Source: a virus | IMG/VR virus record: IMGVR_UViG_3300009177_000682 | Span: 1 to 21,948 of that record | Reading direction: 5' to 3' (one strand) | Length of the DNA: 21,948 nucleotides | In this document: in pieces, positions 7,302 to 14,051 of the stretch | Position numbering within the stretch: position 1 is the first letter of the stretch | Layout of the letters: every line of letters starts with the position of its first letter | The notes under the pieces: model-generated | The model's database searches: none | What the model was told of the DNA's origin: nothing | Seen by the model: only the letters and a program-made list of their open reading frames with translations | Made by a program: the position numbers and the translations under genes

Positions 7302-7799
7302 ATGAGCGTCGAGAAGCTGGAGTTGCAGGAGTTCATCGGCTTCTGTGCGGCCGAGAGCGAGAAGCGCAAGTGGTTTGAGGGGGCCGGCGCCTTCGCCAAG
7401 ACCTTCCTCGTGCTGAAGAACGAGCAGGAGAAGGCCGAGCGCGCCCGCGATGAGGCGTTCAAGGCCCGCGACGCCGCGCTGAAGGAGATCGACACCAAGC
7501 GCGCGAAGTACGAGGCCGACATGAAGGCGTCGCTGGCCGATCTCGAGCGCGTGACGCAGGAGAAGGCCGACCTCGCCAAAAAGGAGCGCGCCAAGCAGGA
7601 AGCCGAGCTCGCCACGCTCAAGGCGGCCACGGTGACGGCGCGTGAGGCCAAGGAGCGAGCCGAAGCGCAACTGGGCGCCTACCTGGAGGAGTCCGACCGG
7701 GAAACGGTCGCCGTCGCCACCGGCCTGAAGGCCCTACGCGCGGAAGAGCGCGCCATCAGGGACCGCCTCGGGAGCCTAGCCGGGACGCTGAAGGGGTAG
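7302..7799 (+). CDS. Coiled-coil protein upstream of the fibre gene (165 aa)
   Basis: It starts at the ATG immediately after the previous stop. After a short N-terminal region with a possible aromatic patch (ELQEFIGFCAAESEKRKWF), residues of about 40-125 form a continuous Lys/Glu/Ala-rich helix with heptad spacing (for example ARDEAFKARDAALKEIDTKR), and a second helix closes the protein. There is no signal peptide or transmembrane segment, which argues against a spanin. It may be a structural rod in the virion or an assembly factor for the fibre encoded six bases downstream. Both are inferences from position and fold. Confidence 0.6.
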   Translation: MSVEKLELQEFIGFCAAESEKRKWFEGAGAFAKTFLVLKNEQEKAERARDEAFKARDAALKEIDTKRAKYEADMKASLADLERVTQEKADLAKKERAKQEAELATLKAATVTAREAKERAEAQLGAYLEESDRETVAVATGLKALRAEERAIRDRLGSLAGTLKG

Positions 7800-7805
7800 G
7801 CCCTC

Positions 7806-8957
7806 GTGGCCGACACCAAGATCTCCGGCCTGGCCGATGGCGCCCCGGCCCAGGCGACGGACATCGTCCCCGTGGCCCGTGGGGCGACCACGCGCCGCCT
7901 GTCGCTGACCAACCTCGCGACCCTCTTCGGGAGCACCTTCGCCGCGCTCGTGCACACGCACGCCGAGGCCGATGTGACCAACCTGGTCAGCGACCTCGCC
8001 GCGAAGGCGTCGACCACGCACGCCACCACGCACCAGGCGGGCGGTAGCGATCCCATCGCGCTGGACACACTCGCGGCGCCCACGGACGTGACCACGCTGA
8101 ACGTCACCTCGACCAAGCACGGGCTGACCCCGAAGTCGGGCGCGGATGCCACCACGTTCCTGAACGGGGCCGCCACGCCCGCCTATGCCGCCGTGAAGGA
8201 CTCCGACCTCGCCACCACAGACATCACCACGAACAACGTCACCTCCACCAAGCACGGCTTCGCGCCCAAGAGCGGAGCGGACGCCACGACCTTTCTGAAT
8301 GGCGCGGCGACCCCGGCCTACGCGGCGGTGAAGGACTCCGACCTCTCGACGAGCGACATCACCACCAATAATGTCGCGACGACCAAGCACGGCTTCGCGC
8401 CGAAGCTCCCCAACGACGCGACCAAGTACCTCGACGGCACGGGGGCCTACACCGTCCCCGTCGGCAGCGCGAGCGTGGTCAGCGTGCTCACGCTGGCCTC
8501 CGATGCCACGATCAACAGCACGACGACGGGCGTCGCGATCACCGGGCTCAACAAGGCGACGGGCACCGGCACCTTCGTCTTCCAGTACTACATCCGCCAC
8601 CAGAGCGCCGCGACCACCACAGGCGTGAAGTTCGGGATCAACCACACGGGCACGGTGACGGCCTTCGCGGCGACGATGCGGTTCGCGGGCCAGAGCGGCG
8701 CCCCGACGGCGCACGACCAGCAGCTCACCACGCCCGTGGCCATGTCCCACGCCTCCACGCGCGCCTTCACGACCACCGCGCCCGACCTGGGCCCGACCAT
8801 CTCGGTGGACGTGCAGGACGCGGACATGCTCACGGTGATCGACGGCTTCCTCATCGTCACCGTCACCGGGAACCTCGAGCTCTGGCATGCCTCCGAGGTG
8901 GCCTTTGCCTCCACGGTCAAGGCGGGCGCCTCGCTGGTGCTCATCAAGACGAGCTGA
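7806..8957 (+). CDS. Tail fibre / receptor-binding protein with tandem repeats
   Basis: It starts with GTG at 7806. Residues 1-42 (ADTKISGLADGAPAQATD, then IVPVARGATTRRLSLTNL) match the common phage-fibre N-terminus, which attaches the fibre to the particle. A short Thr/His linker follows (HTHAEADVTN, HATTHQAGGSDP). Residues 94-220 hold three tandem repeats with a STKHG(F/L)xPK core, a signature of phage fibre shafts. The last 160 residues form a beta-rich C-terminal head (TINSTTTGVAITGLN, FVFQYYIRHQSAATTTGVKF, LELWHASEVA), probably a trimeric receptor-binding domain. The protein totals 383 aa. It ends in TGATG with the next gene. The fibre assignment is secure; whether the fibre sits on the tail or the head is not. 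Confidence 0.8.
   Translation: MADTKISGLADGAPAQATDIVPVARGATTRRLSLTNLATLFGSTFAALVHTHAEADVTNLVSDLAAKASTTHATTHQAGGSDPIALDTLAAPTDVTTLNVTSTKHGLTPKSGADATTFLNGAATPAYAAVKDSDLATTDITTNNVTSTKHGFAPKSGADATTFLNGAATPAYAAVKDSDLSTSDITTNNVATTKHGFAPKLPNDATKYLDGTGAYTVPVGSASVVSVLTLASDATINSTTTGVAITGLNKATGTGTFVFQYYIRHQSAATTTGVKFGINHTGTVTAFAATMRFAGQSGAPTAHDQQLTTPVAMSHASTRAFTTTAPDLGPTISVDVQDADMLTVIDGFLIVTVTGNLELWHASEVAFASTVKAGASLVLIKTS
8085..8465 (+). repeat. Three 135-bp tandem coding repeats in the fibre gene
   Basis: The units begin at 8085, 8220 and 8355, each at a GAC codon, and encode 45 residues. The third is shortened to about 37 residues and ends in a DGTGAYTVP variant. Units 1 and 2 share 26 identical consecutive residues beginning at KSGADATTFL, although 15 of those 26 codons differ synonymously. 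The duplication is therefore old and the protein sequence is under selection. Confidence 0.9.
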
Positions 8958-9364
8958 TGGCCACGCGCACGTACACCCGCAACGGCTTGCAGTTCAGCGA
9001 GCCGCACCTCGCCGCGCTGCTGAACACGGCGCTCGGCCTCACCGGCTGCGTGACCCAGGCGACGGCCACGACCATCCTGGTCACGCACCCGACCCTGAGC
9101 GCGGCCCACGATGCCGGAGTCGCGAGCGTGCTCAGCAGCTACGTGTTCGACCCCGACTTCGGCGTCGCGCCCGAAGCCCTGGCGCTGCGGGGCAAGGTCG
9201 CCGTGCTGCGGACCTGGGCGTCCGACGGCCGCGACGAGGTGCTCGCGTGGGATGGCCAGACGCAGGCGCAGAAGAACGCCGCCATGAAGATCGTGATCGA
9301 CCGCGTCAGCAAGTTCTTCGACAACTTCGCGGACTTCCTCGCCGTGATGGGCCAGGGGGGCTAG
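8957..9364 (+). CDS. Unknown protein following the fibre gene (135 aa)
   Basis: The start overlaps the fibre stop (TGATG). The N-terminal half contains LAALLNTALGLTG and TTILVTHPTLSAAHDAGVAS, which alternate helix and strand. The C-terminal half is helical: REVLAWDGQTQ-like spacing around residues 95-105, then a long amphipathic helix (AAMKIVIDRVSKFFDNFADF). There is no hydrophobic segment long enough for a membrane anchor and no signal peptide. A fibre-assembly or attachment partner is possible because it is coupled to the fibre gene, but I recognise no family. Confidence 0.55.
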   Translation: MATRTYTRNGLQFSEPHLAALLNTALGLTGCVTQATATTILVTHPTLSAAHDAGVASVLSSYVFDPDFGVAPEALALRGKVAVLRTWASDGRDEVLAWDGQTQAQKNAAMKIVIDRVSKFFDNFADFLAVMGQGG

Positions 9365-9398
9365 CCCTGTCCACCGAGCACCACGAAGGAGCCACAGC

Positions 9399-9692
9399 AT
9401 GGCGGTAAGAGCGATCTACATCGTGCGCGCCGACGATTTCGGCGCCGAGAACCTCTGCCAGTCCACCACGACCACGACGGACTGCTCGGTCGCGATCATG
9501 GGCGTGATCCTCGGGGAGGACCAAGGAACCGTGCCCCTGGACTATCCGCCGCGGTTCCGCTGCCTGATCCCCACGCTCGACCCCGAGAGCGAGACCCTCG
9601 CCGCCGACATCGACGCGGGCGTCAAGGCGTTCCTGATGGCCTGCGGCGTGCCCTTCGGCGAGGGCGCGGTCGACACCGTCAAGCGCCTCTAA
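9399..9692 (+). CDS. Small protein of unknown function (97 aa)
   Basis: A clear AAGGAG (9387-9392) precedes the ATG at 9399. The sequence is a compact alpha/beta mix: VRAIYIVRADDFG at the start, CSVAIMGVILGEDQGTVPLDY in the middle, and an amphipathic helix (AADIDAGVKAFLMACGVPFG) near the end. Four cysteines are present (near residues 20, 29, 55 and 82) without an obvious metal-site spacing. The gene ends in TAATG with the next one. No family is recognised. Confidence 0.55.
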   Translation: MAVRAIYIVRADDFGAENLCQSTTTTTDCSVAIMGVILGEDQGTVPLDYPPRFRCLIPTLDPESETLAADIDAGVKAFLMACGVPFGEGAVDTVKRL

Positions 9693-9859
9693 TGGCCACC
9701 GACTACCTCGTGCAGGAAGAGGATGGCACCAGCAAGTTCACGCTGGAAGAGGACGGCGGCTTCCTCATCCTTGAGGAGTCCACGGGCGGCGGGGGCGGCG
9801 GCGGCGGCGCGTTCACCATGATTTTCCATCATCACCACGTGAACGGAGTGACCCAGTGA
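9692..9859 (+). CDS. Short protein with Gly8 and His4 runs (55 aa)
   Basis: The frame is set by TAATG at 9690-9694 and by a GTGA overlap with the following gene. Coupled junctions on both sides make this a real gene despite its size. Residues 4-29 are two or three copies of a short strand pattern (YLVQEEDGTSKFTLEEDGG, then FLILEES), like a miniature beta meander. Residues 32-39 are eight consecutive glycines and residues 46-49 four histidines, in FTMIFHHHHVNG. Short proteins with such TDYLVQEE-type repeats occur among phage structural genes, but I cannot assign a role. A flexible tether between a tiny beta domain and a metal-binding or hydrophobic tail is an inference. Confidence 0.6.
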   Translation: MATDYLVQEEDGTSKFTLEEDGGFLILEESTGGGGGGGGAFTMIFHHHHVNGVTQ

Positions 9860-10377
9860 CCCCCACGCAAGCGCCGCACCTCATCCGCGCCCTCCACGCC
9901 TTCGACCCGCAGATGCGGTGGCGGTGGGCCACCCACGGCAAGCACTGGGTCATCGAGCTGAAGATGCCCGAGCGCCAGCCCGCCTGGCTCCTGGAGCGCC
10001 CGAATCCGTTCGGGCACACGAACCGCGCCAAGGACACGTGGGACGGCTACAAGGAGGGCTACCTGTACGTGACGAAGATGAAGCATCCAGTGGAGTACCC
10101 ATGGGCCTTCATCGCCGAACACCTGCGCCACCTGAGCCTGGAGGCGCACGCCGCGAAGGATCGGCTGATCGACCGCCTCGACGCTGCGGAAGCGGAGGAG
10201 GAGGCGCGCAACCAGCGGGCGTGGAATGTCATCAACGAGCAGGGCGCGAAGGAACTCTACGACAGGCTCCAGTGGGATAACAAGCGCGCGATCTCGACCC
10301 ACGTCGCGGGGCCGAATCCCCTGCGCCACGAGCATGACGGCTACGTGGTCTACGACCGGCGCACGGTGAACGCCTGA
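9856..10377 (+). CDS. Unknown protein before the adaptor gene (173 aa)
   Basis: It starts with GTG at 9856, overlapping the previous stop by four bases and preceded by CGGAG at 9844-9848. The N-terminal 80 residues are rich in Trp, His and Arg (MRWRWATHGKHWVIELKMP, then WDGYKEGYLYVTKMKHP) and look like a small beta domain. Residues 90-145 form a long charged helix (SLEAHAAKDRLIDRLDAAEA, then EEEARNQRAW). The end is polar with aromatic residues (HEHDGYVVYDRR). I do not recognise the family. The tight coupling to the adaptor gene suggests it belongs to the head-tail connection or its assembly. Confidence 0.58.
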   Translation: MTPTQAPHLIRALHAFDPQMRWRWATHGKHWVIELKMPERQPAWLLERPNPFGHTNRAKDTWDGYKEGYLYVTKMKHPVEYPWAFIAEHLRHLSLEAHAAKDRLIDRLDAAEAEEEARNQRAWNVINEQGAKELYDRLQWDNKRAISTHVAGPNPLRHEHDGYVVYDRRTVNA

Positions 10378-11126
10378 TGGCCAACGAAGCCCGGCGCACG
10401 CTCACGCAGATGATGGCCTCCGTGCGGAGCGCGCTGGACGAGCAGACCGCCTCCTTCTGGTCTTCCGACCCCGATCTCTACACCGTCTTCACGCGCGCTG
10501 CCCATGCCGTCGCCACGGAGGTGCGCCGCATCCGCGAGGACTACTTCGTGCGCTCGCTCGCCTCCACGGACGCCTCGTACGTCTTCGGCGGGGAGACCTA
10601 TGCGCCCTCGTCGCTGGCCATCGTCGCGGGCACGGCCGAGTACACGCTGCCGCCCGATCTGCTCGAGCTGAAGCTGATCGAGGGCATCACGACGAACTAT
10701 ACGGGCACCGTGTTCGAGTATCGCGACATCACGGACCCGGCCCACCGCGCGTCGCGGGCCGCCACGACGAATCAGTCGCCGAACGGCGGGTTCTACTTCG
10801 ACATCCTCGGCGAGCGGACGCTGACCATCGCCCCGAAGAGCGACACCGCCTTCGACGTACGCATCACGTACATCAGCAGCGCGATCATTCGCAGCTCGGC
10901 CGACGTGTACCAGATGGACTTCCTCGCCACCACCGATCAGCTCGTGATGCCGTTCCCTGGCTACATGGCCGTCGAAGAAGTCGCCACCATGCGCGCGATG
11001 CTGAAGGACAGCAACGTGATGGCCGCCGCGTGGGCCAAGATGGCCGAGAACAGCGTCCAGCGCCTCTTCAGCGCAGGCGCGCGCCAGTCCCAAGACACGA
11101 CGGTCGTCCAGAGCATGTTCGAGTGA
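10377..11126 (+). CDS. Head-tail adaptor (connector) protein
   Basis: The start overlaps the previous stop (TGATG). The protein has 249 residues. It opens with a helix pattern typical of phage adaptor proteins that sit under the portal: TLTQMMASVRSALDEQTASF, a short loop with SSDPDLYTVFTRA, and a long helix HAVATEVRRIREDYFVRS. A beta domain follows (AEYTLPPDLLELKLIEG, FYFDILGERTLTIAPKSD, VRITYISSA), then a C-terminal helical pair (LVMPFPGYMAVEEVATMRAM). It lies next to the nozzle gene, as adaptors do in T7-like (gp11-gp12) and P22-like phages. It would seal the portal and anchor the tail. The exact family cannot be decided from sequence by eye. Confidence 0.7.
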   Translation: MANEARRTLTQMMASVRSALDEQTASFWSSDPDLYTVFTRAAHAVATEVRRIREDYFVRSLASTDASYVFGGETYAPSSLAIVAGTAEYTLPPDLLELKLIEGITTNYTGTVFEYRDITDPAHRASRAATTNQSPNGGFYFDILGERTLTIAPKSDTAFDVRITYISSAIIRSSADVYQMDFLATTDQLVMPFPGYMAVEEVATMRAMLKDSNVMAAAWAKMAENSVQRLFSAGARQSQDTTVVQSMFE

Positions 11127-12709
11127 GCCCGTTCGCGATCCCGTCGGTCGGCCAGAAGCTCAAGTCCTATCGCGTCGACTCCTTCGCGGGCGGCGTGGAT
11201 GTGAAGACGACGAAGCTGCGCCTGTCGCGCCTGAAGAATGGCAATCGCCTCACGCAGGGCGACTCGATGGTGCTCACCACCGAGGGCGGCGTCACCAAGC
11301 GCTTCGGCAAGGTGGCGATCAACGCCACCACGCTGGGCGCCTCCGTGAAGATCCTCGGCGGCACCCAGTTCCGCCTCTCGAGCGGCACCGACTACCAGGT
11401 GGTGGGCACGAGCGACGGGCGCGTGGTCCGGATCAACACCGATGGAACCACCAGCAATCTCGCCACGGGCAAGTCCACCAACGCGGGCGTGCGCTACCGC
11501 TTCGCCACCTACAACGATCTCCTGCACATCACGAACGGCTACGACGCGCCGATGACCTGGGACGGCACCACGTTCCAGAACATGGCGGGCTCGCCCCCGG
11601 CCACGGGCCAGGTGATCGTGATGCACGGCAACCGCGCCTTCATGACCGCCCGCGCAGTGCCGTCGCGCCTGTACTGGTCCGCGCTGAACAATACGGTGAG
11701 CTGGACCGGCACGACGGACGCGGGCTTCATGGACGTGGAGCCCAATGACAACTCGATCCTGATCGACCTCGTCTCCTCCATCCAGGAGCTGGTGATCCTG
11801 AAGGGGCGCCGCCCGTATCGCCTCCAGGGCATCGGGCCGTCGACCGGCTACACGGTGGCCGATCATCTGGTGCCCACGGTGGGCTCGGTGGGCGCGGTCT
11901 CCTCGCAGGGGGCCGTCTTCGCGCTCAACGATGTCTTCTATGTCTCCGAGCTGGGCGTGCACCAGCTCACGCAGACGCAGCAGTTCGGCGACCTGAAGGA
12001 GGCGTTTCTCTCCGACCGCATCGAGCCCTACTTCCGCCTCGATAGCGAGGTGGCGCTCTCCATCAACCAGTTGAACTGGGCGGTGTGCGCCTACGACTCC
12101 CAGGCCAACAACATCATGGTGGTCGCCGACTCCGACAACGACGGCGTGAACGACACCACGCTCTGCTACGACAACATCCTCAAGGCGTGGACGATCTGGC
12201 CCAACACGCCCTACGCGTCCCTCTTCACCGTGCGCCATCCCACGACCGGCGCCCGCGAGGTGTGGGCGGGCGGCTACGACGGCTTCGTGTACTCCCTCAC
12301 GCGCTCCTCGGGCTCCACGGAGCAGATCAGCGGGATTGCCTCCTACATCACGGACCTTGGCGAGCCCGGTGTCCAGAAGAGCGTCCGCTACGGGTTCTTC
12401 TACTTCTCCACGGAGGACTTCGGCTCCGTGCAGATTTCGACCCAGTTCGACTTCGGCGCGGCGGGGGGCCAAGTCTACACCGCTGATCTCTCGGCGGGCT
12501 CCACCCTCTGGGATAGCGCGCACTGGGACATTGGCCTCTGGGATTCAGGCGGGCCGCGTACGGGGATCTTCCGGCTCGACCTGAGCGGCCTCGGCGAGGT
12601 GGTGGAGTTCACCGTGCAGAACCTGCAACCCGACCAGCCCTTCACGTGGCTGGGCTTTGAATGCTTCTATCGCGACCGGCGCCACATCCGGCGCCCACGG
12701 AGCCTGTAA
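11123..12709 (+). CDS. Tail nozzle / hub protein, beta-propeller-like (P22 gp10 or T7 gp12 type)
   Basis: It starts with GTG at 11123, overlapping the adaptor stop. The 528 residues show repeated blade-like blocks: TDYQVVGTSDGRVVRINTDG, LLHITNGYDAPMTWDG, SRLYWSALNNTVSW, ELVILKGRRPYRLQG, FALNDVFYVSELGVHQL and EVWAGGYDGFVYSL. The N(G)YDAPMTWDG and SRLYWSA elements are characteristic of podovirus nozzle or stabilisation proteins that close the portal channel after packaging. A D-x-D-x-D-G-x-x-D loop at residues 336-344 resembles a calcium site. The C-terminal 90 residues are beta-rich, with several Trp-Asp pairs (LWDSAHWDIGLWDSGG). Order with the adaptor gene supports the role. Confidence 0.78.
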   Translation: MSPFAIPSVGQKLKSYRVDSFAGGVDVKTTKLRLSRLKNGNRLTQGDSMVLTTEGGVTKRFGKVAINATTLGASVKILGGTQFRLSSGTDYQVVGTSDGRVVRINTDGTTSNLATGKSTNAGVRYRFATYNDLLHITNGYDAPMTWDGTTFQNMAGSPPATGQVIVMHGNRAFMTARAVPSRLYWSALNNTVSWTGTTDAGFMDVEPNDNSILIDLVSSIQELVILKGRRPYRLQGIGPSTGYTVADHLVPTVGSVGAVSSQGAVFALNDVFYVSELGVHQLTQTQQFGDLKEAFLSDRIEPYFRLDSEVALSINQLNWAVCAYDSQANNIMVVADSDNDGVNDTTLCYDNILKAWTIWPNTPYASLFTVRHPTTGAREVWAGGYDGFVYSLTRSSGSTEQISGIASYITDLGEPGVQKSVRYGFFYFSTEDFGSVQISTQFDFGAAGGQVYTADLSAGSTLWDSAHWDIGLWDSGGPRTGIFRLDLSGLGEVVEFTVQNLQPDQPFTWLGFECFYRDRRHIRRPRSL

Positions 12710-13297
12710 ATGGCCACCCTCACCACGTTCACGGCGGGCGACACGATCCGCTCGGCCGATGTCAACGCCAACTTCCAGGCGCTCAACACGGACCTCGTCG
12801 CCGCGCAGGCCGACATTCTGGCGTCGATGACGCCGCTCTACACCACGTCGACGCCGGTCTCCACGGTGGCGGCCACGGAGACGACGCTGGCAAGCTTCAC
12901 GCTCGCCGCGAACGCGATTCCCGCCAACGGCGGGGGGTTGCTCGTGCGCGCGCTCGGACTCTTCGAGAACGTGGCGAACGCCAAGACGCTCAAGTTCTAC
13001 GTCGGCAGCGCGTCCTCGCAGTTGAACCTCACCGCAGCGCCTCAGTCCAAGACGTTCTACGTCGACCTCTGGCTGACGCGGGTCACGTCGACCGGCTACT
13101 ACATCGCGGGCATGGTGACGCTCTCGGCGCTCGACGGGGCGTCCAGCCCGACCCTCGAGGCCGCGGGCCGATTCTCCGTGGTCGGCTCACCCAACTTTGC
13201 GATTGCCCAAACGGTGAAGATCACGGGCCAGGTCACGACCGGCGCCGGGGGCGAGATGTCGTTGCAGACCTTCTCCGTGTGGAGCTTCGGGACCTAG
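12710..13297 (+). CDS. Short fibre-like virion protein (195 aa)
   Basis: It begins right after the nozzle stop. Residues 5-27 (TTFTAGDTIRSADVNANF, then QALN) are a common N-terminal anchor of phage fibre proteins. A short helix (TDLVAAQADILAS) follows, which may trimerise the protein. The remaining 140 residues are a jelly-roll-like beta domain: TTLASFTLAANAIPANGG, LLVRALGLFEN, TLKFYVGSA, FYVDLWLTRV, YYIAGMVTLSAL and FAIAQTVKITGQV. It is probably a short appendage near the tail tip, given its neighbour. Ligand and trimer state are not visible from sequence. Confidence 0.65.
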   Translation: MATLTTFTAGDTIRSADVNANFQALNTDLVAAQADILASMTPLYTTSTPVSTVAATETTLASFTLAANAIPANGGGLLVRALGLFENVANAKTLKFYVGSASSQLNLTAAPQSKTFYVDLWLTRVTSTGYYIAGMVTLSALDGASSPTLEAAGRFSVVGSPNFAIAQTVKITGQVTTGAGGEMSLQTFSVWSFGT

Positions 13298-13299
13298 CC

Positions 13300-13464
13300 A
13301 TGGCTGGCACGCTGCCCCCCAAGCTCCGCGCGCTCCTGGATCAGCTTCGCGGCGCCAATCTGCCGGAGAAGCTCGGCGAGGACGTGCGCGCGCAGATCGA
13401 CCAGGTGGAGGCCGAGGTGACGGACGTGATGAAGCGCCTGGAGCGCGATCCCGAGGCGCCGTGA
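13300..13464 (+). CDS. Small helical protein between two fibre genes (54 aa)
   Basis: ATG at 13300 lies two bases after the upstream stop, and its own stop overlaps the next GTG start. The sequence is two amphipathic helices: LPPKLRALLDQLRGANL, then EDVRAQIDQVEAEVTDVMKR with a clean heptad pattern. There is no membrane segment. The gene fills the space between two fibre genes exactly, supporting it as real. It could be a small coiled-coil chaperone or adaptor for the adjacent fibres. That is a guess from context. Confidence 0.55.
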   Translation: MAGTLPPKLRALLDQLRGANLPEKLGEDVRAQIDQVEAEVTDVMKRLERDPEAP

Positions 13465-14051
13465 GGCATACCAAGCCGCTGCGCCGCAACTGCGTGGTGA
13501 TCGGGCTCGGCTCGGCCATCGACCCCACCACGCTGGAGGCCCCCGGCACCACGGGCCAGGTGCTCACCGCCGTCACGGGGGGGCCGCCCGCCTTCGCCGC
13601 CCCCGCCGCCGTGAGCCTGACCACGGGCGTGACCGGCGTGCTCCCGCTCGCCAACGGGGGCACGAACCAGACAATCGGCGTGGTCGTGCCGATTCTCCTG
13701 CAAGCGACGGCGGTCGCGCCTGGCACGGTCTTCCTCGGGCTGGGCAACGAGGATGCGACCGAGGCCAACGTGCAATGGCCGAGCGCCTTCACGGGGACGC
13801 TCATTCGCGCCTACGTCGTCACGACGGGCGCCCCAGGCGGCACGGAGACGTTCACCTATCGCCCCCGGATCGGCGGCGCCGTCGTGGGCAACACCCTCAC
13901 GCTGACGGGCGCCGCGACGACCGGCAACATCACCTTCAGCCAGTCGACGGCCATCGCACTCGGCGACCTCTTGTCCTACCGCCTCGTCGTGTCGGCCGCC
14001 GCGGGCACCTTCAGCCACCAACTCATGCTGATGGTGCGGATCGACGGCTGA
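13461..14051 (+). CDS. Fibre-like protein with the GVLPLANGGT motif (196 aa)
   Basis: It starts with GTG at 13461, overlapping the previous stop. After a short basic N-terminus (RHTKPLRRNC), residues 18-75 contain LEAPGTTGQVLTAVTGGPPA and VTGVLPLANGGTNQ. The latter is a well-known phage fibre element that precedes a shaft or head domain. The last 120 residues are beta-rich (VVPILLQATAVAPGTVFLGL, TLIRAYVVTTGAPGG, ETFTYRPRIGGAVVG, LLSYRLVVSAAAGTF), consistent with a small trimeric head. No enzymatic motif is visible. It ends in TGATG with the following internal-protein gene. Confidence 0.65.
   Translation: MRHTKPLRRNCVVIGLGSAIDPTTLEAPGTTGQVLTAVTGGPPAFAAPAAVSLTTGVTGVLPLANGGTNQTIGVVVPILLQATAVAPGTVFLGLGNEDATEANVQWPSAFTGTLIRAYVVTTGAPGGTETFTYRPRIGGAVVGNTLTLTGAATTGNITFSQSTAIALGDLLSYRLVVSAAAGTFSHQLMLMVRIDG

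Noticed and set aside
7302-7799. The coiled-coil protein as a lysis spanin
   Set aside because: It has no signal peptide, lipobox or transmembrane segment, and no holin or endolysin lies nearby.
9827-9838. The His4 run as a trace of an engineered tag
   Set aside because: It is four residues, encoded in a coupled natural gene with mixed His codons (CAT and CAC), and no vector sequence is nearby.
10961-12523. A 520-codon open frame on the minus strand opposite the nozzle gene
   Set aside because: In G/C-rich DNA the strand opposite a biased coding frame stays open by default. The translation is Arg/His/Gly-rich without domains, while the plus-strand nozzle and adaptor genes are recognisable.
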